A stretch of DNA of 64,000 nt, taken from the NCBI RefSeq assembly GCF_000003815.2, contig NC_049990.1, forward strand, positions 9,291,115 through 9,355,114, read 5' to 3'. The notes under the pieces are model-generated. The model did not search any database. It was not told where the DNA came from and saw nothing but the letters and a program-made list of their open reading frames with translations. Numbering within the stretch: position 1 is the stretch's first letter; the number at the start of each line of letters is the position of its first letter. This document shows, one piece after another, positions 1 through 18,212 of this stretch. The DNA is from Branchiostoma floridae (lineage: Eukaryota > Chordata > Leptocardii > Amphioxiformes > Branchiostomatidae). The translations under genes were made by a program, and so were the position numbers.

Positions 1-796
1 TGCAAGAGTCCATTATTGCACGAGTCTTTTTGATTCAATTTTGGACTATAGGGTGATTGCACAAGTCATTTTTAGTGGAAAAGTTTTTGGAAACTGCTAC
101 ATGTCACAGGGAGGGGGGTTTTCGTTAATTCAATGAACCGACAGAATTTAGCGGTTTCAAGATACAACAGCAACTTAATGATTCAAAATTCTTTTGAGCG
201 GAGGTGTTTTGGAACGTATTGACTTTACCACTGGAAGGGTCCATTCTTACGTACGGTTTAGTTTGTTAAAACAATTTCGACCAGGGTGATCATATGCAAA
301 GTCAATTTTACAGGTGAAAGTGTCCATTCTTGCAAGGTGTTTGACTTTATCTATTTCATTTTGGAACAGTGCATTTTGCATAGCGCGTGGAGATGTGCTG
401 TATTTGCTCGCAAATGTTGCCTGTCTAGTTTTCTTATTGATGTTTAATAAGGCAATTCTCCTCTGGTATATCCCTATTCTCTCATTTTCTTACCTCTAGC
501 TCTGTGAAGCGAAGCGTATTGTTGTTGTGTGTCCGCCTGTGTATATCCAACTTGTTTCCACATGCTGGGCATAACAGGGATATTGAGTCAAAGGTCCCAG
601 AAATATCTCATTTCAAGTCTCCAATTATTGGTACATTATATACACAAGTCTGTCGCCTTGTGCGGCCGATGGTAAAATGCATAGACAAAATCAGCAAGAA
701 ATTTATTATCACAACAATGAACAAAACAAAAAGGGTGCAAGAACGATTTCTTGCTGACAATTTTGTACAAACCTAAAGAAGGAACATGTAACACAG
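1..796. other. Non-coding stretch upstream of first visible lipoxygenase exon, with degenerate repeats
   Basis: No exon could be supported here. The words GTCCATTNTTGCA and 'attttgga' recur near 8, 237 and 327, which suggests a decayed tandem repeat with a period of roughly 90-110 bp. The region should be an intron of the lipoxygenase gene, because the exon starting at 797 enters mid-codon behind a splice acceptor. The missing first half of the PLAT domain must lie to the left of the window. I looked for a GTDA-type PLAT start and found none. Confidence 0.5.
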
Positions 797-10483
<9,687 letters not shown>

Positions 10484-10750
10484 CTGCTCAGTTTCCAACA
10501 ACAGTTTGAAACAAGGCGTAAAAGGCTAAAAAAATCTGCATGCAAAGGGCGCCAAATATATAATCCTAGCAAAACCAATCTACTTAAGAGCAAGGGTGAT
10601 AAACGTAGTGTACCATCAACCTAACATTGTGTCATTTCACTGGACGACAATGTTTCATATGTCCATTAGGCATCAATGGAATAACACTACAGTTTGGTAA
10701 CTATATCATTTACGACTATCTTTTACTTACAGTGAGGCTGCGTAGTTTGC

Positions 10751-10756
10751 AATAAA
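10751..10756 (+). terminator. Candidate poly(A) signal of the lipoxygenase gene (proximal)
   Basis: AATAAA lies 268 bp after the stop codon and is followed by T/G-rich DNA. A second AATAAA at 11253-11258, followed by GTGTGTGCGG and a T-rich tail, is an equally plausible distal site. This is inference from motif and position only. Confidence 0.45.
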
Positions 10757-11645
10757 GGGTGTTTTATAATTGGTAATATTTTGCATACGAACTGGTGGAT
10801 ATTATCTTTCAAATAGTTGAAATTGGGATGTTCATGATATTGAATAGAGAGTAGGTGTATTTGTAACCATAGCAAATGATGATACTATTCTCACGAACAA
10901 CTACCATCTTTTGAGAGTGCAATTTGCAACATTAAAAGAGTAATTTGAATCTGTATTAACGGTGTACTTGTGGGTAACATTAGCACAATGGCATAAGCTA
11001 TTAGGCTGTGGAGTATCATGATAACTAGCCATGGCGATATAAAGAACTGTCATATTTCAATAATTAGTTGGGCTCTAAGACATAAGGGCAGGTAGATTAT
11101 GCGGGAACACCAGTACATGTAGTTGATGAATCTATTCAATTGTTGTTTTCGTGTTATTTAGGGAAAAACAATATTTACACCACAGTTACACGACTACCAT
11201 GTCAACAATGCGATATCAATATTCATTTATGTATACCGGCTTGCAGGTGACAAATAAACGTGTGTGCGGTATCATTTGTCTTTTGAGTCATCATTTGTAT
11301 GTATATGTATAAATTGTAAATTATGTATGTATATATTCTTTCTTTGATCAGCTACTCATTAGTATGGAAAGTGCAACAAAATTAAAATATTTATTAAGTA
11401 CAACGTGGTCCACAATTTTCACAATGAATACAAGTAAGAAACATCAGTAAAATTATTACTTTCCGAAGCAAATAGCCATTACCATCACTATTGATTCATT
11501 CCTCGTAACAATACTTCAAGCTGTTCTACATGTATACATAACACAACGCTAATGTAACAGTTGGGGAAATGCATTGTACAATATATTCATGTAGCAGCCA
11601 GCGCAGCGGCGTCATGCGTGGCCGCGCGAGCATTTCGTGGTGAGA

Positions 11646-11838
11646 GCACGTGATTCACGCGTGGTTGGGCACGTGCCGCTGATAAAAGTAGAATAACACA
11701 ACGCTAGAAACGTGCCTGGCTACGTGTGAATCCCAAGCTATACCAGCACGTGATGCACACGTGGCCGGGAACGTTTCTAGCGTTGTATTATTCTACTTTT
11801 ACTAGCGGCACGTGCCGGCCACACGTGAATCACGTACG
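11646..11838. mobile_element. Palindromic miniature element rich in CACGTG
   Basis: The two halves are inverted copies of each other. The left half reads GCACGTGATTCACGCGTGG ... GTAGAATAACACAACGCTAG. The right half, reverse-complemented, reads TACGTGATTCACGTGTGG ... GTAGAATAATACAACGCTAG. Arms are about 90 bp with scattered mismatches. At least four CACGTG or GCACGTGC words lie inside, which are E-box-like sites. No coding capacity. The target duplication is not clear. Confidence 0.7.
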
Positions 11839-12470
11839 TATAACACCAACAAGCATGCATACGTCACATTTACCAAATACATGATGATTATATTTACATA
11901 CACTTCTATCATACTTATCGAAACTTATCGAAATTCAAAGTACTAAACGTACAAACAATATGACAGATCAATTAATATCTCCTACAGTAAAAAAAACAAT
12001 ATTATTGTCATGGAATAGTGTTGATAACATTGAATGCACAATAAGTATTTACATAACTATTTACAATTTACATTTCTGAAGGCCCTAACTCTGTTAACTC
12101 AGCCTGCAGCTGCGGCCTGCCAAACTGTTTCATCCCTCAACATTTTGGCCACATTTTGGCAGTCGTTCTTTCTGCTGCCTTCCTCTTACGTACTGACCGG
12201 GTTTTTAGGTTTAGGTACCCACGTTACGTTGGCTTTGTGTGGTTTGTATCTTATTCTCTTCCTTAATACCCCCATGGGCAGTAGGAGATAGCCAGTATGG
12301 TCACCATGACTCTGCGCGGTGCTTTTCTAAGGCTTGGGTCACATTTCCAAACCGAGGCCCGGCCGGGTAGCTTTCGGGATCGAAAAGAATGATATAAAAT
12401 GCATAGGGATACAATGCAATTTTTCGTTTCTTAAAACATCCCGGCTGGGAATGTGAAATGTGACCTAATC

Positions 12471-14666
12471 CTAAGTCCCTCTCATGAAATCTTCCACGGC
12501 CAGAGCTCCAGATGCATACGCTTTATTAACGCATGTTCTGTCACCTTGGGCGGCAGCATCGTCCTCAAAAATGATTCTACTCGCTACATTTGCTCTTTCA
12601 GCTTGGGCACAGTGACAATCTTCATAAAAAGTGACAGGATGTGTCTTTCTTTCTAACCCATAGGCAACGACGTGTCTCCCCTCTGTAGACCTATCACTCT
12701 GACAGGCGGGTGCAGAGTTTTGTGTATAGGTCTGTAAATTTTCCCCGACCTCTCTAGACCTATAACTCTGACATGCAGGTGCAGAGTTTTGTGTATAGGT
12801 CTGTAAATTTTCCCCGACCTCTCTAGACCTATCACTCTGACATACAGGTGCAGAGTTTTGTGTATAGGTCTGTGAATTTTCCCCAACCTTCGTGGCTTCA
12901 ATAAGCAATGGCTTTGCAACAGCAGCGTAGGGGAGTATGGGCCCATCGATATCATCATCGTTATCTTTATCATTATCAATGATGTTGTCATTATCATCAT
13001 CGTCATCCGAGATGTAGCAATAAGTAGATTCGCTAGAGTGCAGAGCAGCTGACTCTGACATACATGAGGTATTGTTGACGACTTCATCCGTTTGTGATAT
13101 TGCAGGGAGGGAATGCCTTCTTATCTGGTCTACAAAGTCATCTGGAATCTCATCGTATGTGCAAGGAATGGGAGGAAGGGGTCGCTGTGCTGATGCTAAG
13201 TGGTCTTGGATCTGCCAGTACGTGTGAGGGGTTTCAGGGAGAGGACGCTGTGCTGCTGCTACATGATCTGGGATTTCAGAGTAAGTCGGTTCGATAGAGT
13301 GGAGATCGGCAGGTAGTGACCTACGGGAGACTGCATCAACTGGGACCTCCCTGTGTGTTCGTCGTAAGTCAGGGAGGGAACCTGACCTAACCATGCCGGG
13401 GAGAGAAACATTCGGAACTGCCCTTGTGTGGTCACTACTGATGGCTTCTGTGCCATGATTGTTTGGACGTCGTTTCGCATATACGAAGCATACAAACAAC
13501 GAGAGAAACAGAATACATAACATAACAAGTAGAACGGGCATGGCCACATTGAATGGCCATGTCTCCATTTCAATAGGCTTAGGTTTGGACAAAGTGGTGC
13601 CTGTGGCGGATGTTGTCTGGGACGTCGGTGTATACATGGGGATTGTTTGTTTTGTAAGTTCTGTTTGAGATGTTGAAGAGCTTGTTTTGTCCACATCGAA
13701 CTTGTCATCCTTGCATGTATTTTGACTATCAATGCGAAGCCGGGAAGCCCAGAAATACGATTTATGCGTGTCGTGTTCTGTAAGCTGAATACAGGTCACA
13801 TTCAGTGTGTCTGGCCTAGGTATGCTATTTTCGTACTTTTCTGTTCCTGTTTTGATATGATTTTTGTTGTACAACATAAAAGCAACATTAACAATGGCTA
13901 GCTCATTCGTACCCAGGGAGACTACTTTGAGGCTCGGTCCACCCTGTAAAGGGATGGTTACGCCTTGATTATCGTCCCATACACGCTTACATAGAGGATT
14001 GCCAGATACCTGTTTGTGGAATGATCCGTTTGTGACAATTGCAACAAAGGGTGGCTGTATCATCATTCTAGTAATACCATGTGGACATGTTGATGATGAA
14101 GTATGACGAGGGACGGATGCGGAATCATCAACCATGTACCCAAAGGACTGTGTATTTCTAATGACATCATGTGCCAGACAGACGAGGATATATGGAACCT
14201 CAAACCTCATTAACTGTCTCACAAGTTTACCTCTGTTAGTAAATACGTCAGTACGAAGATGCCACATCAGCGGACTTGGAATTGCATTTATGGTTGTGAC
14301 CATATTGTCACCGCTCAAATAGAGCATTGGCGGATCATTTACGAAGGAGAATGTGTCCTTGTTCAGACAGGACAAAGGATTTTCCGTCATGTTCAGGATA
14401 TCGAGATTTCTCAGCTTTCGAAATGCCTTTGCAGGGACCTTCTCAATACGGTTCGATCCCAGGTAAAGCTCATATACATCTGAATTGTATTTCACGGAGA
14501 ACCATTTAGGGTTGACAAGCTTTAAAAGGTTGTTTTCAAGGTTCAGGTGTCTAAGAGAAACTAGGTCCTGAGTATTGTATTCGCTGTTGGGCAGCGGGCA
14601 CCGTCGGACGGTGTGGAGATTGTTGGACAACCTCGAATAGTCGCTGTCGACAAAATGGAATTCCAC
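12471..14666 (-). CDS. Single-pass LRR membrane protein with tyrosine/SH3-motif tail, 5' end missing
   Basis: The open frame spans 731 codons in one exon. Numbering is from 14666, where the frame has GTG, not ATG; it stays open to a stop at 14721-14723, and I see no signal peptide. Residues about 30-125 hold LRRs (LRHLNLENNLLKL, VYELYLGSNRIEKV, LDILNMTENPLSCL). The rest of the ectodomain to about 370 is unrecognised. A transmembrane helix follows at about 373-397 (VLLVMLCILFLSLFVCFVY), then basic KRR. The long tail has TYSEI (Tyr462), TYWQI (483) and TYDEI (504) exactly 21 residues apart, and TYCYI (549). It also has RPLPETP and RPLPPIP (SH3-type), RRSLP and RRHSLP, an acidic Asp/Asn run, and three 23-residue repeats. 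This suits a signalling receptor, possibly immune or adhesive. The LINE on the other strand starts at this 5' end and probably destroyed it; an upstream spliced exon is the alternative. Confidence 0.72.
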   Translation of the reverse strand: MEFHFVDSDYSRLSNNLHTVRRCPLPNSEYNTQDLVSLRHLNLENNLLKLVNPKWFSVKYNSDVYELYLGSNRIEKVPAKAFRKLRNLDILNMTENPLSCLNKDTFSFVNDPPMLYLSGDNMVTTINAIPSPLMWHLRTDVFTNRGKLVRQLMRFEVPYILVCLAHDVIRNTQSFGYMVDDSASVPRHTSSSTCPHGITRMMIQPPFVAIVTNGSFHKQVSGNPLCKRVWDDNQGVTIPLQGGPSLKVVSLGTNELAIVNVAFMLYNKNHIKTGTEKYENSIPRPDTLNVTCIQLTEHDTHKSYFWASRLRIDSQNTCKDDKFDVDKTSSSTSQTELTKQTIPMYTPTSQTTSATGTTLSKPKPIEMETWPFNVAMPVLLVMLCILFLSLFVCFVYAKRRPNNHGTEAISSDHTRAVPNVSLPGMVRSGSLPDLRRTHREVPVDAVSRRSLPADLHSIEPTYSEIPDHVAAAQRPLPETPHTYWQIQDHLASAQRPLPPIPCTYDEIPDDFVDQIRRHSLPAISQTDEVVNNTSCMSESAALHSSESTYCYISDDDDDNDNIIDNDKDNDDDIDGPILPYAAVAKPLLIEATKVGENSQTYTQNSAPVCQSDRSREVGENLQTYTQNSAPACQSYRSREVGENLQTYTQNSAPACQSDRSTEGRHVVAYGLERKTHPVTFYEDCHCAQAERANVASRIIFEDDAAAQGDRTCVNKAYASGALAVEDFMRGT
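12687..12893. repeat. Three tandem 69-bp units inside the LRR tail coding sequence
   Basis: Anchor AGACCTAT recurs at 12687, 12756 and 12825, exactly 69 bp apart. Each unit encodes 23 residues of the type VGENxQTYTQNSAPxCQSxR on the minus strand. The few differences between units are mostly amino-acid changing. Frame is kept because 69 is a multiple of three. Confidence 0.92.
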
Positions 14667-17600
14667 TGCACATGTATACTTCTGGCCCTTTGCCTGTTGC
14701 TCAGCAAAGCCGAACCAGGATCACAGCCAAACACTAAACATGAGATAAATGAAGGAAATGTCACATGTACTTTCAGATCTGACTGTACTTCTAACTGGGC
14801 CACGTTTGCCTTCATGATTAAGCACAGTGGGGTGAATGGGACTTATTTCAGCCGCAACAAATTGCTGATGCACAACGATAGTACAAAGTTGTCAATGATT
14901 CTAATACTGCTCTTAAGTGGAGATGTTGAGGTGAACCCAGGGCCTAGACCACCGAAGTTTCCCTGTGGGAGCTGTAACAAGGCTGTACAGAATGCTCAAG
15001 CTGTCATTTGTTGTGATGACTGTAATAGATGGTATCACAAAGACTGCATTGGGATATGCTCGGAAGTATACACTGTATTAGAAACCCACAAATCATACTC
15101 ATGGATATGCTGTGACTGCGGCGTACCAAACTTTGCATCAGACATGTTCGACATCACTGACGACAGCTTCCATTCAGTAAATTCATTTGATACGTTGAAC
15201 TCCAGCACAAGTTTGCCAGGTGACACCCCGACGGCCACATCCACTCCACTTAGATCAAAACAAGGCAAAACTCACACTAGAGGTAATGGCCACAAAAAGA
15301 ACAAGGCTAAACTCCTGCTGGTAAACTGCCAGAGTGTTCGGAACAAAACTGCTGAATTGGCAACTGTCATTGACACTTATAAGCCGGACATAATAGCGGG
15401 CACAGAATCATGGCTCAATGAAAACATATCAAGCAGTGAAATATTCCCTGACAACTACATAGTGCACCGTAAAGACAGACAAACTGGCCCAGGAGGTGGT
15501 GTTTTTCAGGCAAACAGGGATGATCTGATTGTCACCCACAAACCAGATCTGGACACAGACTGTGAGATAATCTGGACACAAACCCAACTTGCAGGAAAGA
15601 AACCGCTTATGATTGGTACATACTACAGACCTCCGTCGGACCAGGGCAATAGTCTGGGTGAGCTTGATAACTCTATAAATAAAGTGGGAACTAAGATAAA
15701 CTCCAACAATGTGATCATTCTTGGAGATTTCAATACCCCCGGTATAAATTGGGATGTCAGCACAACAGATAATGCTCAGAACTATACAGGACAGGCACAG
15801 AAACTACTGCACTTAGTGGATAACCATGGGCTATTCCAAACAGTTCAGGAACCAACCAGAAATGGTAATCTCTTGGACCTAGTCTTAGTTAACAACCCAA
15901 ACATAATTGAAAAGACCGCAGTAGTTCCGGGAATAAGTGACCATGACATGGTTCTAGTGGACGTGAACTTGGCACCCAAACAGAACAAAAAAACAAAAAG
16001 GAAAGTGTATATTCGCACGAAATCTGACGAGCCGGCTATCAAGAATGACCTTGAGGACTATGCAACAAACTTTAACACGAGAACAAAAGACATGTCAGTG
16101 ACACAGAAATGGGATGACTTCAAAGGCAAAATGAAGCACACAATGAACAAACATATTCCTAGTAAAATGACATCAAGCAGATACAACCTGCCCTGGTTTA
16201 ACAGCAACTTAAGAAGGCATTGTCGGAAGAAACAGCGTCTTTACAATAAAGCTAAGAGAACAGGACAAGAGGAAGACTGGAATAAATACAAGAAAGTAAA
16301 AAAAGGAGTTCAGAAAAGCATAAGAGCAGCACACTCAAAGTACGTGGCAAACATACTGGGAGAAGCTATAACTGACAAACCCAAAACATTCTGGTCATAC
16401 ATAAAAGGCCTGAGGAGAGACCTTGTTGGGGTAGCCACTCTAAAGGTGGGGAGCTCCATTATTAGTGACAGTGAGAAAAAAGCAGAGGCACTCAGTTCAC
16501 AGTTTAAAAGTGTATTCACAGAAGAAGACACCACAGACATGCCATCTCTTGGGCACCCCTGCACCCCTCCTATGGAACAAATAGAAATTTCTATTTATGG
16601 TGTAGAGAAAATGCTGCAAGGCCTTAATCCATCCAAAGCATCCGGGCCAGACCAAATACCTCCTTGGTTCCTCAAAATGACAGCCAGTGAAATCGCACCT
16701 GTTTTAACTAACATTTTCCAACAATCGCTTGACACAGGAGAGATTCCTAAAGACTGGAGAAATGCAAATGTATGCGCCATTTTCAAAAAGGGAGATAGAG
16801 CGGTCCCCAGTAACTACAGACCAGTTTCACTTACCTGTATTTCCTGTAAACTACTTGAACACATTATCCATAGCCATATAATGAAACACTTAGAAGGCCA
16901 CAATGTACTAACGGACTACCAGCATGGTTTCAGAGCAAAGCGATCCACAGAAACACAGCTTATTTTGACAGTACACGACATAGCTGGGGCACTGAACAAC
17001 AAAAGACAAGTGGATCTAGCAATTCTTGATTTTACTAAAGCCTTTGACAAAGTCCCACATAGCAGACTGATATCAAAACTAGAGCATTATGGAATTCAAG
17101 GTACCACACTTAATTGGTTAAAGGCTTTCCTAACGAACAGAGAGCAAACTGTAGTGGTAGAAGGGAAGGCCTCAGCTCCAGTTAAAGTAGCGTCTGGAGT
17201 TCCGCAAGGAACTGTCCTGGGACCATTGCTCTTCCTCTTGTACATAAACGACTTGCCAGACCAGCTCGATTCAAGTGTGAGGTTGTTCGCAGATGACTGC
17301 CTGTTATATGTAGAGCTCTCTACAAAGGAAGATTCACTACTTCTCCAGAAAGATCTGAACACCCTGGAAGAGTGGCAAAGGAAATGGCTTATGCAGTTCA
17401 ATCCGGATAAATGTTATATCATGCACATAACAAACAAACGAACCCCAAATGTATCCCCCTACCAGTTCTGTGGTCAGACATTAGCAACCACAAAAACCCA
17501 CCCATACCTCGGTGTTACATTAACAACTGGACTGAAGTGGGGTGTCCATGTTAACAAAATAACAACCAAGGCTAAACAGACACTGGGAGTAATCAAACGC

Positions 17601-18119
17601 AACTTGTGGGCATGCCCAGCCAGGGTAAAATCACTTGCATACACGTCACTGGTAAGACCAAATCTTGAATATGCTGCAACAGTATGGGATCCGTATACAA
17701 AGAAAGACAAAGATAAACTGGAAAGGGTACAGAACCAAGCTGCCAGATTCTGTACAAACAACTACAGCAGAGATGCTAGTGTTACCAAAATGAAAACAGA
17801 TCTGCAGTGGACATCACTTGAAGACAGGAGGAAAATGTCCAGACTTTGTATGATGTACAAAATGACCAATAAACTGGTGGACGTACCGACTGATAAGTAT
17901 CTAACACCAGCTCAAAAACGAACTAGAAACAGTCATGCTTTCAAGTACCAGAGTTACCAACCTAGGATTGATGTGTTCAAAAATTCCTATTTCCCCAGAA
18001 CTATTGTAGAGTGGAATATGTTATCACCAAGCACAGTAGGGGCGTCTTCTCTGGATAGTTTCAGAGAACACTTGCATATAGATGTGCAAAAGTTAGGTGT
18101 GATGAGTCGTTCAGTGTAA
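14655..18119 (+). CDS. LINE polyprotein: signal-like leader, 2A, PHD finger, APE endonuclease, reverse transcriptase
   Basis: 1154 codons from ATG 14655, no internal stop. An upstream in-frame GTG at 14613 is less likely as the start. Residues 1-22 resemble a signal peptide (CTCILLALCLLLSK). The leader has two N-glycosylation-type sites (NVT, NGT) and ends in ILILLLSGDVEVNPGP; skipping between Gly96 and Pro97 would release it. Residues about 101-155 form a Cys/His PHD-type finger (FPCGSC, CCDDC, WYHKDC, WICCDC). The APE endonuclease spans about 216-440 (LLLVNCQSVRNK, GTESWL, YYRPPS, ILGDFN, ISDHDMV). The reverse transcriptase spans about 660-930 (YRPVSLT, LDFTKAFDKV, SGVPQGTVLGP, LFADD), with a typical C-terminal PRTIVEWN block. 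All catalytic motifs look intact, so this may be a recently active copy. 2A motifs in APE-type LINEs of sea urchins, molluscs and amphioxus are known; I have not matched this copy to a named family. Confidence 0.93.
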   Translation: MEFHCTCILLALCLLLSKAEPGSQPNTKHEINEGNVTCTFRSDCTSNWATFAFMIKHSGVNGTYFSRNKLLMHNDSTKLSMILILLLSGDVEVNPGPRPPKFPCGSCNKAVQNAQAVICCDDCNRWYHKDCIGICSEVYTVLETHKSYSWICCDCGVPNFASDMFDITDDSFHSVNSFDTLNSSTSLPGDTPTATSTPLRSKQGKTHTRGNGHKKNKAKLLLVNCQSVRNKTAELATVIDTYKPDIIAGTESWLNENISSSEIFPDNYIVHRKDRQTGPGGGVFQANRDDLIVTHKPDLDTDCEIIWTQTQLAGKKPLMIGTYYRPPSDQGNSLGELDNSINKVGTKINSNNVIILGDFNTPGINWDVSTTDNAQNYTGQAQKLLHLVDNHGLFQTVQEPTRNGNLLDLVLVNNPNIIEKTAVVPGISDHDMVLVDVNLAPKQNKKTKRKVYIRTKSDEPAIKNDLEDYATNFNTRTKDMSVTQKWDDFKGKMKHTMNKHIPSKMTSSRYNLPWFNSNLRRHCRKKQRLYNKAKRTGQEEDWNKYKKVKKGVQKSIRAAHSKYVANILGEAITDKPKTFWSYIKGLRRDLVGVATLKVGSSIISDSEKKAEALSSQFKSVFTEEDTTDMPSLGHPCTPPMEQIEISIYGVEKMLQGLNPSKASGPDQIPPWFLKMTASEIAPVLTNIFQQSLDTGEIPKDWRNANVCAIFKKGDRAVPSNYRPVSLTCISCKLLEHIIHSHIMKHLEGHNVLTDYQHGFRAKRSTETQLILTVHDIAGALNNKRQVDLAILDFTKAFDKVPHSRLISKLEHYGIQGTTLNWLKAFLTNREQTVVVEGKASAPVKVASGVPQGTVLGPLLFLLYINDLPDQLDSSVRLFADDCLLYVELSTKEDSLLLQKDLNTLEEWQRKWLMQFNPDKCYIMHITNKRTPNVSPYQFCGQTLATTKTHPYLGVTLTTGLKWGVHVNKITTKAKQTLGVIKRNLWACPARVKSLAYTSLVRPNLEYAATVWDPYTKKDKDKLERVQNQAARFCTNNYSRDASVTKMKTDLQWTSLEDRRKMSRLCMMYKMTNKLVDVPTDKYLTPAQKRTRNSHAFKYQSYQPRIDVFKNSYFPRTIVEWNMLSPSTVGASSLDSFREHLHIDVQKLGVMSRSV
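14895..14945 (+). other. 2A-type ribosome-skipping site
   Basis: It encodes MILILLLSGDVEVNPGP. The DxExNPGP core is complete, with a hydrophobic run and Ser-Gly just before it. The last Pro codon is at 14943-14945. By family knowledge, translation should release the upstream leader at NPG and resume at Pro, giving a 96-residue leader and a 1058-residue enzyme. Confidence 0.88.
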
Positions 18120-18212
18120 TATAACCAGCTGCTGCCGCGCCGCGTGCCTGCGAAGCTGGTGTGTTACGCCGAAGGGCGGTTATACCGGCTATATAGATAC
18201 AGATACAGATAA

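Larger units (their letters stand above)
10484..12470. other. Intergenic DNA between two convergent genes
   Basis: Contains the lipoxygenase 3' UTR, two AATAAA hexamers, the CACGTG-rich palindromic element at 11646-11838, and otherwise AT-rich DNA. No supportable coding frame. The LRR gene on the other strand should end here, but no convincing minus-strand poly(A) signal was found close to its stop. Confidence 0.55.
14613..18212 (+). mobile_element. Near-complete CR1/L2-like non-LTR retrotransposon with 2A
   Basis: The body is the intact ORF at 14655-18119, followed by a short GC-rich 3' UTR. It ends in a small tandem tail, GATACAGATACAGATA, at about 18196-18212, as CR1/L2-type elements do. 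A decayed 5'-truncated relative of the same 3' end lies at 49829-49975, which supports the 3' boundary. The 5' boundary is uncertain: the LRR frame on the other strand overlaps to about 14666. No target-site duplication could be fixed by eye. Confidence 0.8.

Noticed and set aside
12653-13087. 144-codon minus-strand frame within the LRR gene
   Set aside because: An alternate frame of the LRR tail, kept open by the in-frame 69-bp repeats and the Asp/Asn run.
14561-14815. Minus-strand frame opposite the LINE leader, considered as the LRR N terminus
   Set aside because: It is in a different frame from the LRR protein and has no LRR, cysteine-cap or signal-peptide features.
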